This document shows positions 17,553 to 30,215 of a stretch of DNA of 64,000 nt, piece after piece. The notes beneath the pieces are model-generated. The model did no database searches. It saw only the letters and a program-made list of their open reading frames with translations, and had not been told where the DNA came from. The stretch's first letter is position 1, and each line of letters opens with the position of its first letter. Made by a program: the position numbers and the translations under genes. The stretch is taken from NCBI RefSeq assembly GCF_000972845.2, contig NC_040025.1, positions 20,842,017 through 20,906,016 of the forward strand. Reading direction: 5' to 3'. Origin of the DNA: Larimichthys crocea (taxonomy: Eukaryota; Chordata; Actinopteri; Sciaenidae).

Positions 17553-19990
17553 GTTGTTGTTGTTGTTATTTACTTTGTTTTTTTGGTAGACTGTATTATG
17601 CACCACAAAATCTTTTTTTTTTTTAATTAAAAACTAAAAAGGTAAAGCTGGCCTTAGTGTTTTACCCAATCTTGGGTCTTAGTTTTGTTTCAAAATCTAG
17701 TTTTAATATTGAGATTGTGGTTAAAATAGTAGGGTCATCGCAGGTGTTTCGAATGATACAAATTACAGTTCAGTTACATTTATTGCAGCAGAGACTTTCC
17801 AGTGAGCCAACCTGCACCCCAGCAACACACTGACTCTGTTTGACCTGAATGGAACAGAACATTAATATGTATCATCGGTAACACCTGTGTTTACCCTAAT
17901 ATTTCATGTCAAAATGGCTGCTGTGAAATAAAAAAAAAGTCTATTATCACAAACTAACTGACATATGGCAAATCCAGTATTCCAGCACAAATACTAGTTG
18001 GTTTTTGGCCAAATGAGCTGTGGGAATGTGGGTGTGAGGGAGCACAGTGTGAACCCACAGCTAATTTTTCCTCCTGTGTGCCCCAGGGAGTCTTTCCCAG
18101 GGGGTGATTCCCAGGTGGTCATTCCCACAACAGGACAGGTGAAATTTTCAGCAACTGTTCAGGATACTACAAATACCACGGTAGGATTACAGACTGGCTG
18201 CAATACAATATTCAGCCACCAGTGGCAGCACTGAGCACATCGTTGCTAGAAAAACAACTAACAAACTAAAGAATAGTGACATTTTACTGTTGGCAGTTTG
18301 TACTAGCCTCACTGTGTACCCCTGGTCAGATTTCATTGTTAAAAAATGTTGAGTGCTTAATTTGCTTTATGACTTGGCACAGGAACAATGCTGCAATTCT
18401 TTAGACATAAGAGAAACAAACGCCCTTTAAAGTGTCTAAAATAACAGAAATATAATGAGTGAAAGGTCAGTGGAAAAATCATCCCCATCTAAGTTGTTGT
18501 TCAGTGTGGTTGTTTCTTGTCTGATACTAAAATGTAACAGTAAGCTCGTACAAGTGGTGGACAATGGTAACTCCTTATTTCCATGCAGTAGCAGCACACA
18601 GCCACAGCCATTGTAAGTCGTGAGTGTGATTGTTCAGACATCCCTTTACACGCAACCTGAAATTCACAAAGATATGTTGCTGACACTCAACACTATCACT
18701 TCAGTGATTTTTGCACATAGTTTTTGTTATTATTATTATTATTAGCCAGTGGAGGGTAGTAAAGGGACTGTTTTTAACTGGGCTTAGGCCAAAAAGCAGC
18801 AGTGAGCCCTCAAATATGTTCATATTGATAGGAATGGGCATTTCAGGAGCTTTCCCAGTGCACAGCTACTCACCTCAAGGCAAATTCTACCTGGTTTATT
18901 TAGTTTCCCTGGCATACTCCCTTCTTACCTCACTGAGACACACATTTAACAGTTACAGACCTTAAGATGAAGGGCTTTCCTTTATAGATCACAAGAGGTG
19001 AGGGTAGACTGTGTTTTAGTCTTTGGGCCAGTTTTATCTCAGACCTACAAAATGGCACAAGTGGAAATGAAGTTGGCACCTTACCAGACACTGGGTGTAG
19101 TATGATGGTAAAGTGTACATGATTCGATACATCTTGGGTGTACAATGTAGGGCATATCCTCAACAAATCTGTGTTTGTTTCAGTTCAAATCTGCCTGAAT
19201 TTCAGCATGACTACAACACAACGTTTCTCCACTATCATGGCAGTCTGCTGTGGTCACACTGGAAACAATGATTTGCCTCTAGTGTCAGTTAATCAGTAAT
19301 GGTTATAGTATCTGTCCAATTAAGTACAATAATTAGGCATTAATTGTGTCAATTAAGAAGCAGTGCAAAGTGATGCTCACACAATAGTCAATCATGAGTG
19401 AATATTCCACTCAACTAAATGTTATATCCAAACGTGGACCTTCTTTCAGTTCGTATCTTGTCTCCCGCAAGTTTTTGAGTTACTTCCAACTATCAGGGGA
19501 ACTAAAAATGATTGTTAAATGTAAATACATACTCTATTAATATATTTGCTATATTTCCTCTTATTTCCTATTTCTTTTATTTTATATTTATATACATATA
19601 TTGTGTGTTCATGTGTCTGTAACAGTGAGAGTGAACGAAGACATTTGTGTTATGAAGATATGATCAATCATTCTTTGTATCACTTTTTTATTATTGGGAT
19701 ATGGAGTGCAGTTGCACAGCACCGTGGACTCTGCAAATGTAATCCTAACATGATTACAATGTTGTGAGCAACTGAATGGTTCAAATCCCCTTGTTCATTG
19801 TCTGTTATTCAGTGATACAGTTAATCATTGTTGATGAATATGACCCAATCTGACATACAAGAACTGATGAATCTGATAAACCTTTTTTATCAAACAATGA
19901 TGTAATCTTTTGTGGACCCATAACATAGTTTTCTTACATTTACATTGTCTCAGTATGAGATTTGTCTTTCGTGTATGTTCTGGATTTTAC
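16561..19990. other. Gene-free AT-rich DNA downstream of dhx35
   Basis: No gene or known RNA is visible. It contains the TTA/TTG microsatellite at 17511-17570 and several short open frames without family resemblance. A longer dhx35 3' UTR could reach to about 17950. Confidence 0.5.
17511..17570. repeat. (TTA)n-(TTG)n compound microsatellite
   Basis: About 40 bp of TTA/ATT units run directly into about 18 bp of TTG units. Confidence 0.9.
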
Positions 19991-19996
19991 AAACAG

Positions 19997-20068
19997 TGCT
20001 GCTTTCTGTGTCACCGGATGGAAAGGAGGCTTTTCCCTACCCGATGTCTTTAAAGAGGACAAAAACAA
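19997..20068 (+). other. Orphan exon-like block
   Basis: A 72-base block lies between ACAG at 19993-19996 and a near-perfect donor, CAA|GTAAGTAA. Two frames are open (from 19998 and from 19999); the third has a stop. It is more GC-balanced than the DNA around it. The length is a multiple of three, so it could be a cassette coding exon, an exon of a long non-coding RNA, or chance. I recognise no protein in either open frame, and no partner exons were found nearby. Confidence 0.25.
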
Positions 20069-20640
20069 GTAAGTAATGGGCTAAATTTCTACATGTGTTT
20101 TTCAGTTCCACTCAGTTGCCCATTAGTGTTGTGTAACCACATACATGCAACGTGACAGCCGAAGGTATCAGTGATTAATCGCGTGCATGTGACACGGACG
20201 AGGCAGCAGCTTGAGCAGGTTGTGCGTACGTGGTTGAGTGTAACTCACCATATTTCAGTGCTGTCAAAAAATCATTGACATGTTCCATCCAATTCAAAGA
20301 ATGTTTAACTGTTCTAAAGGGTTTGATGAGAAAGCAAGTCATGTGTGAATTGTAATTACCCCCTGTTCAAAGTTTGTACTTGTTTTGAAAGAAAACAATG
20401 TGGTTAATATTTCTCCCCTCAATGAACAACCAGTAATAAGTGCTTTCTTCTAGTTTTTTGATGGTCTTGTTTGTTAAAGGGGTAATATTTAATATTTTCT
20501 TCATCCCAAATTATGTTACAATAGAAATTTGCTATGTTGTTACATCTTTGGTTGTGTTTGGCCATCATGAGCAATGTAGCTTAATGGCAATATTGCATTT
20601 TGACAGGATTTTTCCATCAGTGTTGTTACTTAATGTAACT
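20069..20640. other. Gene-free AT-rich stretch
   Basis: No recognisable gene, RNA or repeat. Short frames only. Confidence 0.5.
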
Positions 20641-20649
20641 TGCTGGATC

Positions 20650-20960
20650 AAAAACTAGAGTTGCACGATACCCACGGTACCCTCAGTACAAATCGCAACG
20701 GTTCCTACTATACTAGAAATTCTACACGATGGTACTACCGTGGATTACTATGCTACCGGTGCCAGTTTCCTTTTTTAACTTGTACAAATACATTGCAGTT
20801 CATAAAAATAATAATAATAAAAAAAAAGGCTGCAGTATCGCGATATACCAACCTTTGTCTGATATAGTATCATGGTTACTCATTTTGGTATCGTGACAAC
20901 TCCATCAAAGATCATGGTTACTCATTTTGGTATCGTGACAACTCCATCAAAGACAGACCT
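20650..20960. repeat. Degenerate interspersed repeat candidate with internal 42-bp duplication
   Basis: The block is rich in GGTAC and GGTATCG words (cacggtacc, ggtactaccg, tatcgcgata, ggtatcgtgac), which looks like a degraded teleost interspersed repeat. Similar wording recurs at about 40700-40990 and 61630-61730. The family is not identified. A perfect 42-bp direct duplication occupies 20869-20952. Confidence 0.35.
20869..20952. repeat. Perfect tandem duplication, 2 x 42 bp
   Basis: 20869-20910 and 20911-20952 are identical, and the sequences diverge immediately outside them. The unit begins ATCATGGTTACTCATTTTGG. The lack of any mismatch means a recent event or an assembly artefact. Confidence 0.95.
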
Positions 20961-21900
20961 TCCAGTCTTGTTATTTTATGCCTAAACTATTTCTCATGTA
21001 ATAATTTAGAAAAATTACCATATCATGATAGATATACTGTCATAAAGGATATTATCCATTAGTGTATTAATGATATGATTGGAGGTTAATGCTCAGCACT
21101 GTCACTGACATAACATCGGAGTCATTGCTTTGACTTAATGACAGTTAAGCACATCCTTCCTGGCTTGAAACCAGACAAAGTGACAGTGATAAGCATTTTT
21201 TTTAATTAACATGCAGGGACACAATTATATTTAATAACATTTTAAAAAAAAGAGTTTTGTTTAATTAGCAAGAGGGAAAGACAAAATTATTTTGCACTCA
21301 CTTACAAAATTATGTAGAATAAATTAATTAAATCCTCTTTTTGTCTGATTATTCATTAGCAGAAAATAACATGAGGTTTTAGATATGGTGTCTGTATGTG
21401 ATTATCTCACAGAACGTGCTTTATAGTACGAGCAAGAGGCTCTGTTTTCAAGTAGCTTTATGCATGAGAAAAAAAAATCCAAGAGATTTCAAGCATGGGA
21501 GGAATTTTTACATTTGGAAGGGAGGATGCAATCAGTAGCATGGGACTCGCAGAGGCCTCCTCGGGTGACAAATTGAAAGTGTCTCGGTCTAGTTTATAGC
21601 CCTGATCAGGTCAAACGAAAAATATTGGAGGTCTGGGTGAGGAGACAGGCCCGCCTGGTGCAGATAAATGGACTGATCATTTCTTATTGAGAAACAATTC
21701 CTAAAAGGTAGTTTACTGTGTGACTGGGGAAGCGGCGAGCGGAGAGCAGAACACGCACCCACTGCTCCCTCCCTGACCCTTCCTCCACTGCCGGAATTAA
21801 ATGGATAGAGAGAACGCGTGTTTCTGATGGCACTCCTCCGCCAGAGAGACACTCCATTTGTTATGAAGTAGGGGTTCTGATGAAGTGTAGGGAGCTCCTC
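20961..21900. other. Gene-free stretch
   Basis: AT-rich to 21500, then a more GC-balanced, unique stretch (21540-21860) that might be regulatory. No gene is recognised. Confidence 0.4.
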
Positions 21901-21929
21901 TTTCTTTTTTCTCCCGTTTTTTCATCCTT

Positions 21930-22440
21930 CCTTTCTCAGGCACTACAAGGCCGGCCTTCAGTCTGCTTCACATGAAATGGATGGAAGGAGCCGATTGAAT
22001 TTTACACTCCCCTGGTCATGATTAATGTGTTTGGTGTGGGGCTTCTTGGCAGTGAAACTCCACTACCACTAGCTGGTGCTCAAGCTCTCCCATTGATGTA
22101 GCCTAATAACTTTGCAGAAGGGTAGAGGGGGCTGTTAAAGCAGGGCAGTTTTGTTCAAGAAACCGGTCCTTTCATAGCCCACAACCCCTTCAACTCCTCT
22201 CCCCTTGTGTTAATAGAAAATCTCTGCTCTTGCCCACTCGCTTGTTATTACTTCACGGTCAGTTTCTCAGTGTGCTCTGTACCCAGTGTTACTTGGCAGG
22301 CCGTGCTGTAAATGTCAATTTATCACTTAACCCATTGTTAAAGGGTGAGAGGCCTAATAAAAGATGCCAGGTCATGTTATCGGATTTCTTAACAGACACA
22401 CTGGTGTCGGTTTACTTATTCAGACTTCATGCGTGAACCT
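21930..22440. promoter_or_regulatory. Conserved non-coding element candidate
   Basis: Unique, compositionally even DNA between simpler tracts. The densest part (about 22280-22440) has a SOX-type ATTGTT at 22334-22339, CCTAATAAAAG at 22353-22363 and a nuclear-receptor half-site AGGTCA at 22369-22374. CATGATTAATG lies near 22017. No coding potential is visible. Conservation is assumed, not shown. Confidence 0.3.
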
Positions 22441-25400
22441 GAAATTACACCAGATTTCCCAGAGTTGACCTTTTGTCTCTGAAAACTGTCTTTTATTCAT
22501 CTCTTACATGAACTTAAACATATTTGCAGCAAAGTTATAAGTAATGAAAACAACAGAAATAATTATGGTAGCTTATATTTCACATACAAGACTTACAAAT
22601 AAACACAGGAGTTTGAGAGCGAGATTAAATTGTATTATCTTGTGAATTAGAAAATGAAGTCTCCATCGTCACCTGGACTCATCCAGCCACAGCTGATCCA
22701 GACATCCTTAGAGTATCTGGTGATAAGGGACCCATATTTAATGGAATTAATGGCAGTAAGGCTTGGAGGTATGGACTGGATTTACAGAAGTGCCTTAGAT
22801 GAGAGATCAATAAAGAGGTAACTGAGTGGATGAGCCAGACTAAGCAGGAATAGGAGCAGGTTTAATTTTGCATAAATAATGTACAGTCTGAGAATTGAGA
22901 GGGAGATAGAGGTAGTTCGGCCAGATACCAGTTCGATCCTTCTTTTTATTCTAATTTGTTTTCTCCAATATTTAGATGCAGTTTATTTCATTTTATCTCA
23001 AATGTCCACAACATACCCTGCTGTTCATCTATTTCCACATTAATTTTGCCATCTACTGTACACATATCAAATGTGTTTATACAGTTATAGCCCAATAGAA
23101 GCCCTTTAAGTGGATTGTATGTTGCCCTGCTGGAGCTCCCAGTGCATCCTCCTCCGTAGTCCAAACCCTGCTTCGATCATCAGGACTTCAGCGGATGATG
23201 GATGGAGCTGTCTCCCTCCAGGTTGTCGTAGCATCTGTTGCATGGTGCTCACCGTATCCTGCACGATGCTTGCATGCACACAGATAGGTTTCCACCACTG
23301 TTTGTGTGTGGGCCGTTTGGTGGGTAATGATGGAAAATGAGAAACACAAACCTACCTTTCAGCACAAACCTCCCGCAGTTTGAAATTATGTCTGTTCCTC
23401 ATGCTATCGGTAACAAGGTGAACTGGCAGGGTTTTTTTTTGGATAATATTTCACCAGCTCTCATTAAAAAGAGGTGATCCAAGCCTGATTTTAATCGGAC
23501 TTGTACTCACTCTTAACAGAATGTGTGTCTGTGGTTGAAATGGTTTAAAGGTGGCTGGCAGGTCCATCCTCAACTTAAGTTGGCGGGGGTGAAGGCATGG
23601 AGGAAGGAGAGAGGAGATAACTGGAGATAAAAACAATGGGAGAGTGACGAAGGGAGGGATGGCTGAATGAGGGAGAAATCAATAGGAAATCAGTGTTTGG
23701 GGAGGGTCTGTCGTTTATCAGGTGACACGGTTAAACAGCGTTAAGGCACTAAAAGTGAGAAAAATATGGGCCATCCCCATGCTGGTATTGATCACAGCGG
23801 AATGGGGCGGCAGAAGGCCGAAGCCACTAATAAAATAAGACGTATCTGAGTGGGAATCAGCCAGGGATCGATGGGCACGGTGATCAAGGCCAAAAACATC
23901 TTCACTGGGATTTAAGCTTGTTCTGCTGTCTCGTGCCCCCCTTACACACCTCAGTATGAGCAAGGTTTGGTGTGATGGAAGTGGTGTGGTCACTTAGAGC
24001 CTGTCAGGTTGGTCTTGCCTGTCCTATAAAAATGTGTTGGAGAGAAAGTGGAGTAAAAGCATGTACTGGATGAAAAAAGTTAAGGGATGAGATTTGAAAA
24101 TTAGCTCTTTATCTCCCACATGCTTTAATTTCTTTAAAATGTAAGTACTTCTTTCCAATCTATACTTTTATCTGTCTGTTATGGTGACGAAATATCTAGA
24201 ACTATCTGCTACTTTATAGATGCTGTACCTTCATGTCTCCATTGGATATGCCAGGACTTTTATAGTTTCTCTGCCTTTTTGCTGGCAGATTCTCTCAATC
24301 TGTGTCGGATTGGATGGGCGGTGTTATTGAATGCCATTATTTTTCAGTGGAGTTCAAGTCTGGCTGTAGACATTCAGAGACTTCTTCCAAGGCTGTGTGC
24401 ATTGGGCAGCTGTTGTGTTGAGATGTTGGCACCAACACTAGCCTGAAGTTACATGGGCTTATACACAGCCCTTTTTTCAAGGACTTCTCTGTATTTTGGT
24501 TTTCATTCCTTAATCCAGATGTGCCTTCCTGGTCGCTGTTAGACCATTGAGACAATGGCATTCCTTGGGCACTGAATCCTAAATTGCTTCCAATGGCCAT
24601 GCTAGCACTTTTTATGTTAGCTCGCTGCCTCCTGTGTGTGACTATGTATGTGTGACTGGGTGTAAAGTTTGTAAAGTCATTTGGATAAAAGTGCTATACA
24701 TGATAAATACAGCATTTATACAGCCTTACTAATACATTTCTTAGAAGGAGTAATAATGATTGAATAGTAACCCATCCTTAGTGGAATTATTCAGACACAC
24801 CAAATATTTTTGTTATGTAAACTGACCACTATCTGAAAGCACAATAATTGTCCTCAAATACAATACAAATAAATACATTCTACATATTTATAACTAAATA
24901 AGTAATTATCCAGACTAAGAGATGAATGAATGGTTTAATCTGTTGTGGCCAATTGGACTGACTGGGTTGTGCTTTTCCCACAAAAATTTCCCCATGTAAA
25001 CAGTGGTCAGAACAGTGAGTATATAGTTTGAGAATGCTCTTTGATGCAGTCATGCTTCATGCTCGCTATTATTGATGACTGACTAGAAGTAGTACTTTAA
25101 TTTCATTAGACAAAGGGAATGTTTGCCTCTTGCTCTCAGAGAGTGAGTGGGTCTGAAGTTTCTGAGGTGTTTAGGTTTGTTCCTGATACTCTGCTGTCAA
25201 TAACAATGTGAATCGTGCGACATCTCACACTTCCCTCCTTCTCTTCATACACCCTCATTTAAAAGCTGCTGCGTTGGTGTCATCGCGCCAGAGGTTTTGT
25301 CTCAAAATGGGCCATAACAACGAGAAAAAACAGGGAAATCAGTTGTTGTGGCTGATTAACATCTGGCAGTCGGCATTTAACAAGTGTAGCAAGGCATAGA

Positions 25401-25500
25401 AAATGAGAGTTTTAGTATTATTCCAGTTTCTTACTTGTGTTTTAGTATTGGAGCGGTGGTGTAAATAGACAAAATATCTCTATACAGACCACACACTTTA
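22441..25500. other. Gene-free stretch, mostly unique DNA
   Basis: No gene is recognised. Short frames such as 23110-23340 and 23718-23993 have no family signature. A possible fragment of a teleost repeat lies at about 24655-24722. Confidence 0.45.
24655..24722. mobile_element. Possible fragment of a common teleost repeat
   Basis: TTTGGATAAAAGTGCTATAC followed by ATAAATACAG resembles the shared end of abundant fish repeats that read ...TTTGGATAAAAGCGCTATATAAAT. The fragment is short and diverged. Confidence 0.35.
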
Positions 25501-26565
25501 CCAGTTCCTCTCCTCTTCCCTCCTCATTTATTGCACGCCAGATGGTGCAAGAAGGATTCTCTGGAACAGATATGATAGCAGAGGTGCTAACGGAGAATTT
25601 GAGGCCTGAGAGGGACGCCCATTCCAGTAATTTGAAAGTCTCCTCCAGTGTTTTTGTGTGCGTTTAGCTCTTCATAAACATATGTCAGTGGGCTAACTGC
25701 CACCAAGTGTGAATGAGGACATTGGATGTTCTTTGTCTTTGAACCCTCTCGTGACCGTGTCTGCTTTCTGTACTCAGTGTGTCTTTCAACATCACATACA
25801 TAACACTACAAAAACATTAAAATGTGTAATAACCACCGGCCAGCTGCTGTGGTTCTTGGAAAGGTCTGGCCGCTGCTGGACGTTCAATCTTTCAGCATGT
25901 TGATGTGTGTGAAGCTATGCACACTATTCACAGGATTTAGAAGGAAGTTTCCTGTGTTAAGCAAAAAATTCCAACTGGCTAGTGTAGTTGAGAGACAGAT
26001 CGCTGCATAGCAGAGGGCATGTCTTGATAGTTCAGAGTTTTTGTTCAGACAGGGAGGTTACATGGGCCATGGAACACTTACAAGAAGCGAGTGGAAATGC
26101 TAAACACCCAATGACCAGAATCAGTGTCAGTTTTTTCTTTTATCTCCACATTTTTCTGCGCCTCGTACTGCAGTATGTTTAACAAGTGCTACAAGTGAGA
26201 GGCGACTGAGGAGAGAGCAGAAGTGTGACAAATAGCAGCAGATCATGCAGAAAATGTGCAATGCTAAACATCAGTTACTGCACATGGGAGAAATGGTGTG
26301 TTTGTGCAGTGTTTGCTGTCCAAGGAGTTCTGGTGGGGAAGTTAAAAAAAACAAAAAAAAACAGGGTCGCTCTCACATCTGGGGACTTGGAATTGAATAC
26401 ATGGCTTCCTTTTCACAGTTTAAAAAAATTATGTTGAGGAGGGCAGAAAATCTTGCTGGGGTTTTGAGTTTCTTTTGATGTGTCCTGATGGCGATTATGA
26501 AATCCAATAAAAACTAATTAGGAAATTAGGAGGCAGATCAATAAGGTTTGCTCTGGTGGAGCATG

Positions 26566-26651
<86 letters not shown>

Positions 26652-27300
26652 CGGTCAGTTTCTCGCCGACCCCTTTCTGCCCAGGGAGTGTGTTGCAGCT
26701 CTGACCCGGCCAAAGCAATTGTTACTGATACTCCTCTGTGGATTCAGTTTGCTCTACCCTCATATGCCTGTAATTTATATTTTGTTGACTGCCAGTTTCT
26801 TCGTCCATGTGTAATCTGATTCTATGGGTTCTCATTTTTGCTAATTCCATCCTTCTAATGTTACACCTAATGTACCCTGAAACCTCTTTATTGCTTTTTA
26901 TTGCTTCAGCTTTGCTTTAGTTACTTAATTTATTTATTTAGAGTTGGTTTGACCACCACAAAAACAAGTGACGTAGTGGTGTTGCACTGACAGGAATGTG
27001 ATGGAGAGTTGTATGAGGTTTCTGTCTCGTCCTTGTCTTGAAAGATGAATGGCAGTGTTCAGGTTCTGTATAGACAATGGTACTATCTTGAATTTTACAC
27101 TTTCAGCACTTTGACAAAAGTGAGCAAAAAAAAGTTTAATATTCATGAAATTAATATCTTTGATTATGATAGCCCTTCAAACTTTTCATCTCAAACCCAT
27201 AGCGTGAGAACGAAGAGTAACTAAGAGCAAAAAAAACATCCAGGTTCCTACTGGGAATGGGGTTGAAGGGTATGGTAGTGTTGGAGTAGAGGTTTAGTTT
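25500..27300. other. Gene-free stretch with one very long TG repeat
   Basis: It includes a small unique block at about 25540-25680, the 81-bp TG array at 26570-26650 and AT-rich filler. No gene is recognised. Confidence 0.45.
26570..26650. repeat. (TG)n dinucleotide microsatellite, about 81 bp, uninterrupted
   Basis: The longest pure dinucleotide run in the window. It explains the Cys-Val and Thr-His repeat open frames on both strands, which are not proteins. Confidence 0.98.
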
Positions 27301-27439
27301 GGGGGTGTATCGGTGAGATGTGGGTTCAAGCCATGGGCCTGTAGGATAATAAATGAGTTGCCAGGCCAGGCCAGGCCAAGAAGATCGCAGGGTGGATTGG
27401 ACAGTACCGACCCCTCCCCACTTCCTTCTCCCACACCCC

Positions 27440-27610
27440 AGTCCTTTCCTTGGCCCTACTTGCCGCCCACCGGTCGGTATGGAAACAGGGCCTTATTTAG
27501 CGGCCGGACTCGTCCGTGTCCGTGGCTGGCGATTTGTCCTTGTCTAATTACGGCTGCTGGCTGCTGCCCGCGTGCACATGACTAATGGAGGGGCCGGGGA
27601 CGGGGAGGGG
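27440..27610. promoter_or_regulatory. GC-rich conserved non-coding element candidate
   Basis: An unusually GC- and CpG-rich unique block inside the desert, with CCGGTCGGTATGG near 27469, TAATTA at 27545-27550 and CTAATGG near 27582. It is followed by G-rich low-complexity DNA to about 27790. It could be an enhancer or an alternative promoter. The long frames crossing it on both strands are GC-driven. Confidence 0.35.
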
Positions 27611-28560
27611 CGAGGTTGGGTGCAGGGGGGAGGCAGCGGGGGAGGAGGATGCAGTGGACGAGCAGACCGGCCGCCGGTGATTTGTGGACCAGGCACTCTG
27701 TCATTGCCCTGGACCCATTTGTCTTCAAGAGGAGTCGGGAAGAAGAGGGGTGGAGATGGAGGGGATGGTGGTGGTGGTGGTGGTGGGGGCTCCCGGGCAG
27801 AAAATGGTTTACAATGACTCCCATTTTCCAGCACTTTCATCCTTGGCCACAACAGCGTGCATGGTTTGCCAGCGATGGGATGGACTGGGCGGCTGACGTG
27901 ATGTAGGATATGACAGAAACCTTGACAGCTCGCCGCTGCTATTTCTTTTTAGGGGGTTGGCTTGATGGCCACCCTCCCTCTCCCCTGAGAGCAAGCCTTA
28001 TCTGTTTTCTCCCTGTCATGTGGCGAGAGCAGAGGCTCTGTAGATTCAATGCTCTGCTGTCTGGACTCTAACTTGGAGACCAATTTTTATCTCACGTCTC
28101 CGACTATGCACATACATCACCCACAGCTTAGACTTTGGCTGTTATTTTCTTTTTTATGTCATCATTCAATGCTCAGCGTGTGTAATTCATCCAGAGACGG
28201 TAGTGATAATAGACAGCCAATAAAATTAAGTACTAGAAAATCCCCATTTGGTAGTCATTGATTAGATGTGTAGCAAAGTACATTTTAGGTGCATTTTGTA
28301 GCAGCTCTTCATTCTCTACTGGACTTTTTTTCCCTGTATTTCCTTACTGTTATGTGTAGCTTGCTTAAGCCACCTGCGTCCCCTTTCCACCTGGGGTCCT
28401 TATTAGACTTGAGCTTAGGTTTCTTTAGCCCCACAGACAGGAAAGAGCAGCAGTAGGGCAGGAACTACTAACTCTGTATTGATTTTGCACTGTTTTTTAT
28501 CTGGCCCCCCTTGCTCTTTCTCCAGGCCTTTTTAAGTAAATAAACACCAGATTTGTCATG
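27611..28560. other. Gene-free stretch with G-rich simple DNA
   Basis: G/GGT-rich low complexity occurs at about 27595-27790, including (GGT)n near 27767-27785. Unique DNA follows. Overlapping proline- or glycine-rich frames on both strands are composition artefacts. Confidence 0.5.
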
Positions 28561-28960
28561 TTTGTCCAGGGAGAGGAGGGGGTCGATGGAGGGGATAGGG
28601 GGTGGTAGAGGGAGGCCAGGCCTAGGCCTCGCACTGGGTCAGCCATGATTCATTCTGCCATCTCATGGATGGAGGGATTCGGGTAGGATTGTTGAAGGGT
28701 GCCTGTGGAGCCTCTTGCTGACCTCTCTCGCTCCTGTCCCTCCCCTAACGCTCCTGGGCAGCCCCGGTCCTAAATCACCGGCTGTCAACGTGTTGGCAGA
28801 ACAATGGTGCAGGGTCTTCTGCTCCATCTCAGGCTCCAGCCGACTGGACATGGTTTCCTCCATCGTTAGTGTAAGCTCGTCCCCTCTCTGGTCCTTCCTG
28901 GCCCCTGAGCACCACAGGGCCCAAAGGAGACTTGGGGTTAGGCTTAGCCTGATGGTCTGA
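28561..28960. promoter_or_regulatory. Unique GC-balanced block, regulatory candidate
   Basis: It contains AGGCCAGGCCTAGGCCT near 28614 and GGGTCAGCCATGATTCATTC near 28636, with no repeats and no convincing frame. Weak evidence. Confidence 0.2.
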
Positions 28961-29620
28961 TGGGTTGCTGGGCCTGAGGACCGTTGGTATGGGGGCAGGG
29001 AGTAAGTAAGAATGTGTCCACATGGATATTACATCTCACTTCTTTGCTTTTTCTATATGCAAACCATTTATTTGGTCATGAGATGTGACAGAAGTTGTCA
29101 CAGTAGTATACTTTTTGTATAAGAAACAAAGGGTATATATGTATACCATGAGGAGTGATGATGAACAATTTGAATATTGATTTTTTAGTCAGTTGGCATT
29201 TTAAAATCAACAATTATGATAATCATTTAGCAATTAAGTAATTTATTAAGGAAATCTTCTCAAAATGTGAGTATCTGCCGCTTTTCTTTATTTTATATAA
29301 TTAATAAATTCAATATCTTTGGACTGTGGACATAACTCAAAGAGGAAACAAAGTAAAAAGAAAAAAAACATGCACAAAACTTCACCTTGAGAAATTGTGA
29401 TATATTTTCTGACTTTTCAAACCAAAGTTAAATTGGTTAAATGTAAAAATAATGGGCAGATTAATCAATGATAAAAATATTGCCGCAACTTTAAATGAAA
29501 CATAGTTTATTGAATAACTATCAGTCATCACTCTGTTCCCCTTTTCCCATTTGCTTTGATTGTTTTCTCCGACTTCCCGATTTGCCCTCCTCCTTTTACT
29601 GTTTAAAGTCAAGAGTCCGA
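28961..29620. other. AT-rich gene-free stretch
   Basis: Nothing recognisable apart from short A/T runs. Confidence 0.5.
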
Positions 29621-29639
29621 GGTCAGTCTATCAAATCTC

Positions 29640-29860
29640 CTAACTGAGGGTCGATCAATATGTCAGCAGCCCAACACTCCCTCAGCAGTTATGATGATGT
29701 TCGTGGTCCTGCGCCTGCCTCGGCTGCTGTTACTGCCGCTACAGCGTGCTGAGCAGGGGATCGAACCCGGCCTGTCAGGGGGCCTGACGGAAAGCATGAA
29801 TCACTATTACTGGAGCTGCTGTTTGCTCCCCGGTGCTCGGCAGACATGTGCATACTCTGA
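29640..29860. promoter_or_regulatory. Conserved non-coding element candidate
   Basis: Unique, GC-balanced block with several GCTGCTG/CAGCAG words and a GGGATCGAACCCGG string at about 29757-29770. Read on the minus strand, that string mimics a Pol III B box, but no tRNA can be folded around it. Confidence 0.25.
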
Positions 29861-30039
29861 TGCACCGTAAGTAGTGTTCCAGCCTGGACCACACACACAC
29901 ACCTGGGTTATTTATAATAAAAAACTTCATATACTGAAATATAAAAGTGAATTAACCACACACACATCCACTCCCCATACACACACCTAAATGTGCACAC
30001 TTTATCACTCAATTAAGTATCAGTTAGTATTTGACCCAT

Positions 30040-30215
30040 TAGTTCCTGGAACCTGATCCAGCATACCCACCACCTCTGGACTTGTTATCCCCGGTGTAAG
30101 CTCAGTTCAGTGGGCATGGAAGGGCTCCAGTTACCCCTCTAATCTTATTGGAACGCTTTAGCCACGGCTAGCGGATGCCTGCATGTCCGACAAACAGCCC
30201 ACACACTAATAGCAC
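30040..30215. promoter_or_regulatory. Conserved non-coding element candidate
   Basis: Unique block with TAATCT at 30140-30145, a reverse CCAAT at 30147-30151 and the GC-balanced string GCCACGGCTAGCGGATGCC near 30161. It ends at a short TG tract. Confidence 0.3.

Noticed and set aside
26495..26819. Cys-Val and Thr-His repeat open frames on both strands
   Set aside because: They are translations of the (TG)n array. The same applies to frames around 40117-40374, 43221-43445 and 47485-47929.
27544..27906. Six overlapping open frames on both strands
   Set aside because: They result from G-rich, stop-poor simple DNA. Proline- or glycine-rich content and overlap on both strands argue against a gene.
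29740..29830. tRNA-like B box on the minus strand (GGTTCGATCC inside GGGATCGAACCCGG)
   Set aside because: The T-arm has a mismatch, no A box lies at the right distance, and no cloverleaf can be drawn. It may be chance or a repeat remnant.
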